A DNA stretch of 64,000 nucleotides from Uloborus plumipes. Taxonomy: Eukaryota > Arthropoda > Arachnida > Araneae > Uloboridae. The stretch lies in assembly GCA_038373865.1 (NCBI GenBank), contig JAXGGA010005798.1:1-64000 (forward strand). The letters are read 5' to 3'. Position 1 is the first letter of the stretch, and each line of letters starts with the position of its first letter. The position numbers and the translations under genes were made by a program. The notes beneath the pieces were generated by a model. The model saw only the letters and a program-made list of their open reading frames with translations, did not search any database and had not been told where the DNA came from. Positions 1 through 9,915 of the stretch are shown one piece after another.

Positions 1-51
1 TATTCTTAATAGTCGCAAAAGTAATTAGTGTGTTTTCCATTTTGCTTTTAG

Positions 52-125
52 ACATTAGGTCTTGATTTTTTCAACATACTTGTGAATGATTCTGCATGCA
101 AGAGAAAATATTGCTGAAAGAAAAG
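52..125 (+). CDS. Exon-like block A1 of the array, ending a reading frame
   Basis: This 74-nt block is preceded by a pyrimidine-rich tract ending TTTTAG and followed by GTAAGTAAT. Only frame 1 is open, reading LGLDFFNILVNDSACKRKYC after an initial Thr and then TGA; the other two frames stop within a few codons. The TGA lies 8 nt before the donor. Product unknown. The call as an exon rests only on splice signals and conservation between copies. Confidence 0.4.
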
Positions 126-165
126 GTAAGTAATCTTTGTAATTTAGTGTTAATTTGTTTTTATA

Positions 166-815
166 CAGGGTGTCCACTCCAATCGTGGACCAATAGCTAA
201 TTTCTAAACCGTTAGAGATAAGCATATAGTTTATTTAGGAAAAAATCTCCAAATTACGAAAGGAATTTTGGGTCGATTTAATGTTTTTCAAAAAATCAAA
301 TTTTGAAAGAGTTACGAAATTTAAATTTTTATACAGCCCCCCAGTCCTATCAATCATATTTAGTAAAACATTCTTGACACTGTAACGTTTAAAACTAAAA
401 AAAAATCACTCTTCTACCACAAAAATTGACCGAGTTATGACGTTTTGAAAAATCAAGATTCTGCATTATTTCATGACGTCATCGAGCGATCGCTTAAGGG
501 ACCGTATGCGAAATCCTTCAAAATCTTGATTTTTCAAAACGTCATAACTCGGTCAATTTTTGTGGTACAAGAGTGATTTTTTTTAGTTTTAAACGTTACA
601 CTGTCAAGAATGTTTTACTAAATATGATTGATAGGACTGGGGGGCTGTATAAAAATTTAAATTTCGTAACTCTTTCAAAATTTGATTTTTTGAAAAACAT
701 TGAATAGACCCAAAATTCCTTTCGTAATTTGGAGATTTTTTCCTAAATAAACTATATGCTTATCTCTAACGGTTTAGAAATTAGCTATTGGTCCACGATT
801 GGAGTGGACACCCTG
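166..815. mobile_element. Palindromic (fold-back) TA-flanked element, copy 1
   Basis: The element begins CAGGGTGTCCACTCC and ends with the reverse complement. The two halves are near-perfect reverse complements for about 290 nt each, with a short unique centre near 470-520. It is flanked by TA on both sides. Sister array units have the uninterrupted site TTTTTATATAATATT at the equivalent place (around 1190 and 1580), so this is an insertion with a TA duplication. That target choice is typical of the Tc1/mariner superfamily. No coding capacity. Confidence 0.85.
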
Positions 816-897
816 TATAATATTATTTCAAAATTCTTAAAACAGTGTTTAAACATTAAAAATGTGTTCTTTAACTATTTTAATGTGTGAGTTTCAG

Positions 898-993
898 CTT
901 CGACTCTTCAATCGCCCTCGTGGTCATGAAGATTTCTTAAGAATGAGAAGAGGCACAAGAGGCAGAAATAGAGAGGATGTTGAAAAAACCAAG
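898..993 (+). CDS. Exon-like block B1 of the array
   Basis: This 96-nt block (32 codons, multiple of three) lies between TTTCAG and GTAATT. Frame 1 is open and very basic, reading LRLFNRPRGHEDFLRMRRGT and continuing to VEKTK. Spliced to A2 at 1082 it stays in frame and runs into the conserved TGA, giving a C-terminal segment of 53 residues. Spliced B to B it would also stay in frame. Function unknown. Confidence 0.4.
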
Positions 994-1081
994 GTAATTT
1001 TTTTTTAATTCTCTCATTAGCATTTCTTTCTATTCTAAATAGTCGCAAAAGTAATTAGTGTGTTTTCCATTTTGCTTTTAG

Positions 1082-1155
1082 ACATTAGGTCTTGATTTTT
1101 TCAACATCCTTGTGAATGATTCTGCATGCAAGAGAAAATATTGCTGAAAGAAAAT
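1082..1155 (+). CDS. Exon-like block A2
   Basis: Second copy of block A, with the same frame-1 peptide and TGA as A1. Its last exonic base is T instead of G before GTAAG, which weakens the donor. An 88-nt intron-like gap separates it from B1. Confidence 0.38.
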
Positions 1156-1281
1156 GTAAGTAATCTTTGCAATGTAGTGTTGATTTGTTTTTATATAATA
1201 TTATTTCAAAATTCTTAAAACAGTGTTACTGGTTAAACATTAAAAATGTGTTCTTTAACTATTTTAATGTGTGAGTTTCAG

Positions 1282-1377
1282 CTTCGACTCTTCAATCGCC
1301 CTCGTGGTCATGAAGATTTCTTAAGAATGAAAAGAGGCACAAGAAGCAGGAATAGAGATAATGTTGAAAAAACCAAG
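1282..1377 (+). CDS. Exon-like block B2
   Basis: Second copy of block B: open in frame 1, with TTTCAG before it and GTAATT after it. It differs from B1 by a handful of substitutions, several of them amino-acid changing (for example MRRGTRGR becomes MKRGTRSR). Only 88 nt separates it from A3. Confidence 0.38.
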
Positions 1378-1465
1378 GTAATTTTTTTTTAATTCTCTCA
1401 CTAGCATTTCTTTCTATTCTAAATAGTCGCAAAAGTAATTAGTGTGTTTTCCATTTTGCTTTTAG

Positions 1466-1539
1466 ACATTAGGTCTTGATTTTTTCAACATACTTGTGAA
1501 TGATTCTGCATGCAAGAGAAAATATTGCTGAAAGAAAAG
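1466..1539 (+). CDS. Exon-like block A3
   Basis: Third copy of block A, identical in layout to A1, with both splice signals intact and the same in-frame TGA. Confidence 0.38.
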
Positions 1540-1666
1540 GTAAGTAATCTTTGTAATTTAGTGTTAATTTGTTTTTATATAATATTATTTCAAAATTCTT
1601 AAAACAGTGTTACTAGTTCAAACATTAAAAACGTGTTCTTTAACTATTTTAATGTGTGAGTTTCAG

Positions 1667-1762
1667 CTTCGACTCTTCAATCGCCCTCGTGGTCATGAAG
1701 ATTTCTTAAGAATGAGAAGAGGCACAAGAGGCAGAAATAGAGAGGATGTTAAAAAAACCAAG
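1667..1762 (+). CDS. Exon-like block B3
   Basis: Third copy of block B, open in frame 1, with one Glu-to-Lys change relative to B1 near the end (DVEKTK to DVKKTK). Splice signals are intact. Confidence 0.38.
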
Positions 1763-1850
1763 GTAATTTTTTTTTAATTCTCTCACTAGCATTTCTTTCG
1801 ATTCTAAATAGTCGCAAAAGTAATTAGTGTGCTTTTCATTTTGCTTTTAG

Positions 1851-2148
1851 ACATCAGGTCTTGACTTTTTCAACATACTTGTGAATCATTCTGCATGCCA
1901 GAGAAAATATTGCTGAAAGAAAAGTTAAGTAAACTTTGTAATATAGTGTTAATTTGTTTTTATATAATATTATTTCAAAATTCTTAAAACAGTGTTCACT
2001 GAGTTAAACATTAAAAATGTGTTTTTTAATTATTTTACTATGCTAGTTTCAGCTTCGACTCTTCAATCGCCCCCGTGTTCATGAAGATTTCTTAAGAATG
2101 AGAGGAGGCAGAAGAGGCAGGAAATGAGAGAATGTTGAAAAAACAAAG
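1851..2148 (+). pseudogene. Decaying unit: A4 (donor lost) plus B4 (internal stop)
   Basis: A4 (1851-1924) keeps its acceptor and reading frame up to TGA, but the donor GT is changed to TT. B4 (2053-2148) keeps its splice signals but has an in-frame TGA in place of the codon after GRK. Both changes would disable the unit, so I call it a broken copy. Confidence 0.5.
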
Positions 2149-2240
2149 GTAAGTATTTTTTTTTAATTATCTGACTAGCATTTCTTTTTACTTTACGTAC
2201 TCGCAAAAAGTAATTAGTGTGTTTTCCATTTTGCTTTTCG

Positions 2241-2534
2241 GCATTAGGTCTTGACTTTTTCGACATACTTGTGAATGATTCTGCATGCAAGATAAAATAT
2301 TGCTGAGGAAAAGGCAAGTGGTCTTTGTAAAATACTATAAAATTGCTTTTGCTATTAAATTGTTTTAAAATTTTAAAAACACTATTAATGGGTTAATTAT
2401 TAAAAATTTATCCTTGAAAAATTTTCCTTTAGATTTTAGGTTTAGAATCTTTAATCTTCCTCGTGGTTATAAAGACAACCGAAAATGGAGAGAATGCATA
2501 AAACAGGCAAATAGAAAATGTTCAAAAAACCAAC
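2241..2534 (+). pseudogene. Last, divergent unit: A5 (splice sites damaged) plus B5
   Basis: A5 (2241-2313) has a CG in place of the acceptor AG and a GC in place of the donor GT, yet keeps the KYC-stop ending. B5 (about 2433-2534, donor GTAAGT) is strongly diverged but aligns over FNxPRG. It reads FRIFNLPRGYKDNRKWRECI and continues to SKNQ. B5 looks more like a normal protein segment than the other B copies and may be closest to the ancestral exon. Confidence 0.4.
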
Positions 2535-2670
2535 GTAAGTTTTTTTTTAGCTCTTTCTCAAACATTCCTTCTTACTCAAAGTACTTGCATAAATTAATTA
2601 GTATTAAAAATTAGTATTAAGAAGGTTCGGCAAAACAGAGAACGTTGAAATAGCATAAGGTAGATTGTGC

Positions 2671-2875
2671 AGTGCACAAAAAAAAATTGTTGTTTTTACA
2701 GTATAATACGGCTAAGTTTATAGCAATTTTACAGTAATAAACTGTAAAATCGCGAGTTTTACAGTAATAAACTGCAAAATATTAGTTTTACAGTTTTTTA
2801 ATATGCATTTTACAATTTTAAACTGAAAACTCTGCTTTTAGTATAATACTGTAAAAAAGTTTATTTTTTGCAGTG
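2671..2875. mobile_element. 'TTTTACAGT' MITE, partial copy 1
   Basis: About 205 bp made of alternating TTTTACAG and CTGTAAAA blocks, ending in TTTTTTGCAGTG. It belongs to the same family as the longer copies at 5.4, 9.2, 9.9, 21.9, 29.7 and 50.4 kb. It looks internally deleted. Confidence 0.65.
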
Positions 2876-3599
2876 GGGAAGACGCCGTAGTTTTTGACTT
2901 CATTTTTTATAAAATAGGCACTGGCTTTATTTTTAACTATTCAATTTATCCACAAAATACGGACTTTTGTGATTGGTCATAAAATAAGTTTCTATTTGAA
3001 AAACAAAGTTTGCCACCGAAAAGTAGTGATTGCAAAACCCTTCCATTTCGGAATTTTCTCCATACCGTTTTGGAAGATGCCGTAAAGCAAATTATTGCTG
3101 GGGGGGGGGGAGGAGATGCCGTACAAGATATTTTCCCGCCAACTGCTGTTTAAATGCTTTTCATCGAATCACATTTTTCCGTTTAGTTTTTTAGGTCTAC
3201 GTTTCGAGTACGATTCCCGTTTTATTTAGGGCGTGTCGAATAGCTACGGCGTCTTCCCCAAAAGAAAATGCAGCGTCTTAGCCAGAACATTTAACACTGT
3301 TTCGGGTACTCATCAAAGTGGTAAAAATGACAAAACACTATAAAACAACCATCAAACCTACAGTAAATCAAAACGAATAGATGTGTATATTCTCAATGTT
3401 CATTCTCCTTCTTGGTTAAAAGAATATCCCGCTTAATATAATCCAGTTTTCAAGAACCCAAAACATTATAATACATTATTTTGATCTCGGATAATGGAAT
3501 ATCCCGCTTCTTGGAATACTTTTTCGGAGCAAAATGGCTTTTCCATTAAGCGGGCTCGACTGTATTTACATGCACAACTCTATTACTTTGTACGTTTAA
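2876..3599. other. No gene; short pogo-like terminal sequence
   Basis: No coding region is evident. Around 3420-3563, 'ATCCCGCTTAAT' and 'CATTAAGCGGGCTCGACTGT' resemble the ends of pogo/Tigger-type elements, but the ends do not pair well enough to define an element. Confidence 0.3.
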
Positions 3600-4297
3600 G
3601 GGGTTACAGTACCTCAAAAATGACCAAACGACCAAAAATTTTTTTATTGCTTATTTCACTTAATAAAAGTTATTTAAAACACTCGAAAAAAATAGCATTG
3701 ATTTAGCTCAATTATTTAAAAAGTTATGAATGACTTCAGGGGATGCACGCTATGTGTTCTAATGGAAAAGCAAAACTTTAAAGCGCTTTTCTCGATGATC
3801 AGTTTTCAGTGTTTTCATGTTACTGGAAACGCTAAGGAATTTTTTCTATTAAAGATCCAACTTTAAAGCAATATTATTTGCCTTCGGGATAATATATTTA
3901 ACAAAACTGTGCATTGAATAAGCATTTCATAAATTACTAAAATTTTTAGAGCTTGTTAAACCTTTAAAAACAAAATTTTCTAATAATTTTTTACATAATA
4001 GGTCACAAAATATTTTCAAATCAATGTATAAAAAATGAATGCACAGATTTTTAGAGGTAATTCTTGTCATCATTTAGCAAAAAGAAATTTTGAAATAAGT
4101 GCAAAATCAAAAAAGCCTTAGGGTTTTTAGAAAATTGAAATTTTCTTACATTTTTCAAATTTTCTAAAAATTTGAGCAAAATTTTTAATGTTTGAAAATA
4201 AATTATTGATTGTTAAATAAGTGCAGAAACAATGGTTTAAAAAAATTACGCTTTTCACGTAAATTGAAGAAAATTGTTAGGAAGGTACTGTAACCCC
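3600..4297. mobile_element. TTAA-flanked MITE (piggyBac-type target)
   Basis: Terminal inverted repeats GGGGTTACAGTACCT enclose 698 bp of AT-rich sequence with no credible ORF. TTAA is present directly outside both ends (3596-3599 and 4298-4301). TTAA duplication is the hallmark of piggyBac transposition. The terminal repeat differs from the other two TTAA elements in the window, so this is a separate family. Confidence 0.75.
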
Positions 4298-4799
4298 TTA
4301 ATTTGTATCATTTGCATAGATATTAACTTTTTGAAAACATTTTTTAAATTATTTTTGTGTATTTCGCGAGACAATCTGAAATGTGGGCTTTGGAGCTTAG
4401 AAACAGATGCAAGTTTCATTTTAATCTTTTGCGTCAACTTTGTGTTCTTTTCCAACAAAAAGTATCTTCTTAAATTAAGAGAAAGACAAAAAATTCCTTT
4501 TGAAAAAATCCATTTTGTATTGAAATCCATGTTTTTCTTACTTGAAAGGAGAAGCAAATACTACCAGATTCCTTGATTAGGATGTAATTTTGTAGCAGGC
4601 ATTTTTGTTGAAAATGCAGATAAGCACAAGAAATATGATGGAAATACTTGACCACAATAAATATCTTAAATAAATTGGCTTTTCTTCTTCCTGTAATGAG
4701 GACAAAAACATATTTTAGTGGCAAAGCAATGGATAAAATTATCTTTTTGTGTAATTCAAAAAATATCATATAGCTGATGATCTTGTCATGTATGCGCAA

Positions 4800-5213
4800 T
4801 ATATATTTTTATTTTGTTTGTTTGTTTCAAATGGGGCTGCGTTTAGCTTCTTGCCATTTGCAGACCTAGCGCATTCCCCTAAAACGGCATCCATTCTTTC
4901 ATGTGTCACCACCATCGGCGGAATACCATTGCCACAGGGATTTTGACGCCCAGTTTCCTCACTAGATGGAGGCACCTGGGCTCTATTCGATGCGAAACTG
5001 CACTAGGAATTTAATTTTGCCAAGAGATACTATAAGCCAAACAAGTACTCGAGGGATCTTTTATTTGCCGCATCATCATACGACATGAGCGCTGTCGATT
5101 TTCTGCATCATGAAAATCCACCGACTGGAGCCGGGTTCGAACCCGCGCTTTTGGGCGTAAGAGGTCAGCGTCTTAACCACTATACCGCTCTGTCGGCAAT
5201 ATTATTTGACATT
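4800..5213 (-). mobile_element. tRNA-derived SINE, minus strand
   Basis: Read on the minus strand, 5198-5119 is tRNA-like: an A-box-like GTATAGTGGTTAAGACGC and a B box GGGTTCGAACCC, with outer pairing of CCGAC to GTCGG. The body continues for about 300 bp and ends in an A-rich tail with AAAC repeats around 4808-4830. Similar 'TATGCGCAATAT' words flank both ends and may be the target duplication. It is not a functional tRNA gene, because the stems are imperfect. Confidence 0.65.
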
Positions 5214-5354
5214 TCTATGCGCAATATTATTTGACAGATTTGCTTGATATGGTTTTTGTTGCAATGAAATCTCATTTGACTTGTCAGTGATAGAGCGTTT
5301 CTCACTATGACGGGAACTGACTCTTAAATCAGAAACAATTTATGAAAGCTGTTA

Positions 5355-5764
5355 CACTGTAAAAAATGAATGTTGTTTTTACAGTATAATGCAGCTAGTT
5401 TTATAGCAATAACCTGTTAAGATTTGTCATTTTACAGTAATAAAATGTAAAATTTCTACTTTTACAGTACTAAACTGCAAAATTGATAATTTTACAGTAA
5501 TAAACTGTAAAACTGCTAACTTTACTGTTTATTACCGTGTATTTTACAGTTTTAAGCTGGAACCTCTGCTGCCAGTATTACACTGTTGTTTTTACAGAAT
5601 AATACAGCTAAATTTTACGGCAATAAACTAAAATTGCTAACTTTACAGTAAAAAACTGTAGAATTGCTAGTTTTGCAGTTTATTACTGTGCATTTTACAG
5701 TTGTAAATTGGAACCTCGGCTGCCAGTATTATGCTGCAAAAACAACAGTTCATTTTTTGTAGTG
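5355..5764. mobile_element. 'TTTTACAGT' MITE, copy 2
   Basis: 410 bp, flanked by TA, with ends CACTGTAAAAAATGAATGTTG and the reverse-complement form TTTTTTGTAGTG. The interior is a run of imperfect palindromes of about 25 bp, TTTTACAGT-n-ACTGTAAAAT, repeated about eight times. TA flanks suggest Tc1/mariner-type mobilisation. Confidence 0.75.
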
Positions 5765-6173
5765 TAGCTCATAGTTTCATAAATCATGTGCAGCAGGATC
5801 TTTATTTTTTTGTAGAATAACTGCTAGCTCTTAGTAGCAAAAAAAGTAAATTTTGAAGACAAAATATGTTTTGAATTGAGTTAATTCCAAAATTGTACAC
5901 ATGAAGGTATTTGCACTTGAATTAGACTCACGTAAATATACACTCTAAACAAAATAAATACTTTGATCTTTTGCTTTATTGAAAATTAATACTCATTTTT
6001 TTTTTAGCTAAGTTTCTCACAAAACGTGTGGAAAGTGGTTTGATGTTATAAATCCATGGTCTATATGTTTAAAAATTAGTTTTATTGACATAATTAGGTA
6101 AGCTACGTGAACACAATTCATACCGCAAACTATCTCAAGAAAACAATACATTTTTGTTTTTCAAGTAGCTTTA
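5765..6173. other. AT-rich spacer, nothing recognised
   Basis: No coding signal, tRNA or terminal repeats recognised. Confidence 0.4.
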
Positions 6174-8543
6174 GGGCAATTCCACGTGACTAACGTTACA
6201 ATTTGACGTGATTTTACAAAAGTAAATGTTATATATATTAAAGAAATACCATGCCTGATTTAAATAAAGCTGTTGACAGTCATCTGGTATGCAGTGAGAA
6301 TCTGTGGATGTCAGCATTTTAAATTTCAACAGAAATAAATGGTGTTTCAACCTGAATTTAACAGCGTGACTCACGTTACAAAAAAAAGGAACTCAAGTTT
6401 TTTGGGTAATTAAAAACCTAAGATTCCTGCTCTTTCAGAATAATAAAATTTAAAAACTGCTTTTCATGGCACAAAATATGTTTCTAAGTTGTGATATATA
6501 CGAAAATTAAGTTCATTCTGCAGTCACTAATTAAGTTATTCAATATTTTGAGTGTGACTCACGTTACATAGTTTCGTGACTCACGTTACATCTCCGTTTT
6601 AGTCCTTTACTTTACATCTTATTTTGAAAACTTTGTGTAGAGATTTCACCTAAATTCAATTAAAATTAATGCTTAATGGCTTGTTTTCTTTAGTTGATCA
6701 GTTTTAAATACAGTAAAACCTCTCCGAGCGGTCACTTTTACAAAGCGGCCACCCCTCTTAACGGCCAATTTTTCGCAGCACGAATTTTTTGTCCCATAGA
6801 CCTAGGGTTAAAATTCTTCTTAACAGCTGCCATCTAACCCCTCTGAACGGTCACAGAGTGGATTCATCAATTCAATTTTCCAAAACATATGTTTGTCTTT
6901 TTTTATACTACTTCCCATATTTTCTCTGTGGCTGCATTGTACTGATTTCAAATTCTCAATTCATACATCTGGAAACTTTTACAGAATATTACACACCATT
7001 ACATTTCATCTGATACCAATCATAACATTTAATGTTGCATAATGGCTGTAAAATTAGTTGACTGCTGTCAGAAGTAGGCTCTTCAAAGAACTTACTTTTC
7101 TCATCCACGACTACTGATGAATAATTAAATTTTAAGCATCTCAAAAGAGAACAAGTGAGATGTTGACCTTGCTTTTTAAAATTTCTCTTATGTTCCAATT
7201 TTATATGTATAAAAAAAAATTCTCTCACTCAAGCTAATTTTTTAAATCATTTTTGTTTAGATTTTCTTGGGATAAATAATTTTTTCAGCATGAGTTCAGT
7301 GGACATTGAAATCTTCTTTTCAAATGTATATTACATTTACGGATGAGTATTGAGTAACTCACTTATGACTACAGTTTAACTGTGAGGTGAATTAACGGAA
7401 TTTCTCCTTGTTTTGGCGAGTCTTCCTTAGTGTATTTACATATTTGTGTACTTGTTGAAGCGATATTAAGAAGTTTGAATTTAGCCAAAATTTCCTTTGA
7501 AAGTTTCATATGTTTATTTTTCAGCTTATATTGAATTGCTAGAGGCAATATCCTTAGCTTTTCGACTTTTCTCGTTAGACATTCTTTCATCCAGAGACAA
7601 TGTTTCTGTTTACATGCAATTTACTTCCCTTCTTGCTTCAATTTTTCTCGGCACCTTTTCTGTCATACTGCGGTTACTCGTTAAATATTTTAAAAAATTC
7701 TTTTACTGGAATGAAAAACCTTTCTTAGGTACGGAAGAAAAATATGTGCATGCATAAACACATGCTACACATTGGAAAGCTGAGGGCCAAAACAGGGACC
7801 CAGTGCACTAATTGAAAGATTATAAAACACTAAAAGAATTAAAATTACGCTATTTATATTTAATTTTATCAGTATTATTAATTATATATAGGTGTGTACA
7901 AGTGTTAACCCTCCCTTTAGACCCTAAAATACCATTAGGGCACATTAAATACTTTTAAGAAGTGAATATTAGCTTATATTGGCTGTAACTCACTTTTCGC
8001 GTGACTCACGTTACAAAATAAACATCCTTATTTTTTGAATAAAAAAGCAAAAAACTCTAAATTGGCCGATAATTTCTTTTTTGTAATATACATGAGTAGG
8101 AGAAACAGGAAAAAAAAATTCATTTATAAGCTATAAAATTTGGAAATATTAAAAAAATTAAGTTTTCGTGACTCACGTTACACAAAATTTAATGGTTTAA
8201 AAACTACTTAAAAAAATTATTTTAAGAATAAATTTCAAAATGTACTATTAATAATTGTTTTCTTATCGAATAAATCTGCTAGGAAAAAATACAATTAAAT
8301 TGTGGAAACATTCTAAACCAATAAAATATGCTCGTTTAAAATTGTGTCTAGCAGAGAGAGATATTCACAAGATTGTGAGCTCATACAACAAGTTCTCTTA
8401 CAAAAAGAAAATGATTCGACTGAAGTTACCTTATTCTAATTTGTAAACTTCAATCAATATAGAGAACGTACAAAAAAAAAATTAAGACAATTTTTCAACA
8501 TTTTTTTTTTAACACCGAGTTCCCATGTTGCCTGGAATTGCCC
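6174..8543. mobile_element. 2.4-kb element with repeated CGTGACTCACGTTACA
   Basis: The ends GGGCAATTCC and GGAATTGCCC form a 10-bp terminal inverted repeat, and TTTA lies outside both ends (6170-6173 and 8544-8547), a possible 4-bp target duplication. Six copies of the 16-mer CGTGACTCACGTTACA or one-base variants occur at 6185, 6365, 6553, 6575, 8000 and 8167, all in the same orientation and grouped toward the two ends. Subterminal repeats of this kind are often transposase-binding sites. No transposase ORF survives. A pogo-like end (around 6710-6860) lies inside. The boundaries are an inference. Confidence 0.5.
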
Positions 8544-9236
8544 TTTAAATTTTCTGTCAAAGTTTTTTTTAAATCGTCACACACTAATGTTTTGGTTAAA
8601 GGAATAAATTTGTGATGCCGACACATGCAGATATCGAAAATACAGAACCCTCCCATTGGTTCATGTGCGTTCAGTGACTTTGATTTACATTTATTGAAAC
8701 ACAAAACTTATTTCTCTTTCCTCTTTGACTATCATAATATAGTCTTCAATGATAATAATTTGGTAAGATTAAAATTAAAAACCGCTAAGTATTTACGAAA
8801 AAAATACCTACAGATTTCTTTAGATGATCTTTATCAAATTCATCAGAGAACAATCTCAAATATCTCCCGCAGCGGACTATTTGATCCATTTTTAGCTCGA
8901 AGCTAAGCAGCTGATTACCTAAGTAGCAAGAAATTTTAAAATATAATTAAAGGTGATTTTCAGTCAAAATAAATCATACCAGCGAGATTTTAAGAGGGAA
9001 ACATCCTTTCTAAATTCAGATTCATAGGCAAGAAAAAGCTTCGTTTTTTTTCATATGAAATGACTTTTATGCTAAAATTTAAAAGGCATCTGAAATTTAA
9101 GAGGAAGATAAAGTGATTTGGTGGATAAAGCGGAAGATGGTCAGAATTATCATCTTTTTGATAATTAATTGAGTAATTTATTTAATTTTTATTATCATTG
9201 TTATTGTTCAACTCCCACGATTGTCGTGAAGATGCT
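8544..9236. other. AT-rich spacer, nothing recognised
   Basis: No convincing coding region. A short match to a 5S-like word near 8900 was considered and rejected. Confidence 0.4.
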
Positions 9237-9641
9237 CACTACAAAAAATAAAGTGTTGTTTTTACAGTATAATACTAGCAGCATAGCAGAGGTTCAGTTT
9301 AAAACTGCAAAATTAACAGTAAAACTGTAAAATTAGTAATTTTATAGTTAGTTACTGTAAAGCAGCAATTTTACAGTTTATTCCCACAAAATTAGCTGTA
9401 TTGTACTGTAAAAACAACAGTATAATACTGGTAATAGAGGTTCCAGTTTAAAACTGTAAAATGCACAGTAAAAAACTAAAATTAGCTATTTTACAATTTT
9501 CTACTGTAAAGCAGCAATTTTACAGTTTATTAGTAGGAAAATAAATTTTACTGTTCATTACTGTACAATTAGCAATTTTTACAGTTTGTTACGGTAAAAT
9601 TAGCTGCATTACACTGTAAAAACATCTATTTTTTTACAGTG
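9237..9641. mobile_element. 'TTTTACAGT' MITE, copy 3
   Basis: About 405 bp with ends CACTACAAAAAATAAAGTG and TTTTTTTACAGTG. Its interior is the same array of TTTTACAG/CTGTAAAA palindromes. The TA flanks are not preserved here, so the ends have drifted. Confidence 0.7.
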
Positions 9642-9915
9642 CTTAGTTCATCAAGCATGTCTTTCACATGGTTTAATGGGACCAGGTAAGGCAATTTTCA
9701 ACAAAAATTCGATTTTAAATTTTTTGAATCATTAAATAGTTTAAACTTTTATATTTCCAACCATACATCACACTTGTTTATCAAAAAACACTAGCATCAG
9801 ATTTTTTTGCTCTTTCAAAAGCATTCACCATGTTCATCACAATAATGAAATCTTTAAAGGCGTTTTTCTTGAAACTTGAATCTTTCATGTTCATGCTTCT
9901 TTTTTTCAATGTCTA

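Larger units (their letters stand above)
1..2640 (+). repeat. Tandem array of ~385-bp exon-pair units
   Basis: Five consecutive units share the same layout. 'Block A' (74 nt) follows a CTTTTAG acceptor and ends at a GTAAGT-type donor. An intron-like spacer of about 125 nt follows, then 'block B' (96 nt) between TTTCAG and GTAATT, then an 88-nt spacer. Block A copies start at 52, 1082, 1466, 1851 and 2241; block B copies start at 898, 1282, 1667, 2053 and about 2433. Spacing is about 385 bp once the 650-bp insertion in unit 1 is removed. The window starts inside a unit, so the array continues to the left. Units 1-3 are nearly identical and those to the right are diverged. I do not recognise the gene. 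It could be a duplicated exon cluster of a real gene or a transcribed satellite. Confidence 0.8.

Noticed and set aside
2063..2317. Minus-strand 84-codon frame across array units 4-5
   Set aside because: Not conserved in the other units; splice signals and conserved frame are all on the plus strand.
5119..5198. tRNA gene on the minus strand
   Set aside because: A and B boxes are present but stems are imperfect and a long SINE body with an AAAC tail follows.
6185..8182. Repeated 16-mer could suggest a CRISPR-like array
   Set aside because: Spacing is irregular (6 bp to 1.4 kb), the genome is eukaryotic, and the repeats sit inside a transposon-like segment.
8890..8910. Word GAAGCTAAGCAG reminiscent of 5S rRNA
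   Set aside because: Only about 12 bp match, with no flanking 5S sequence or internal promoter around it.
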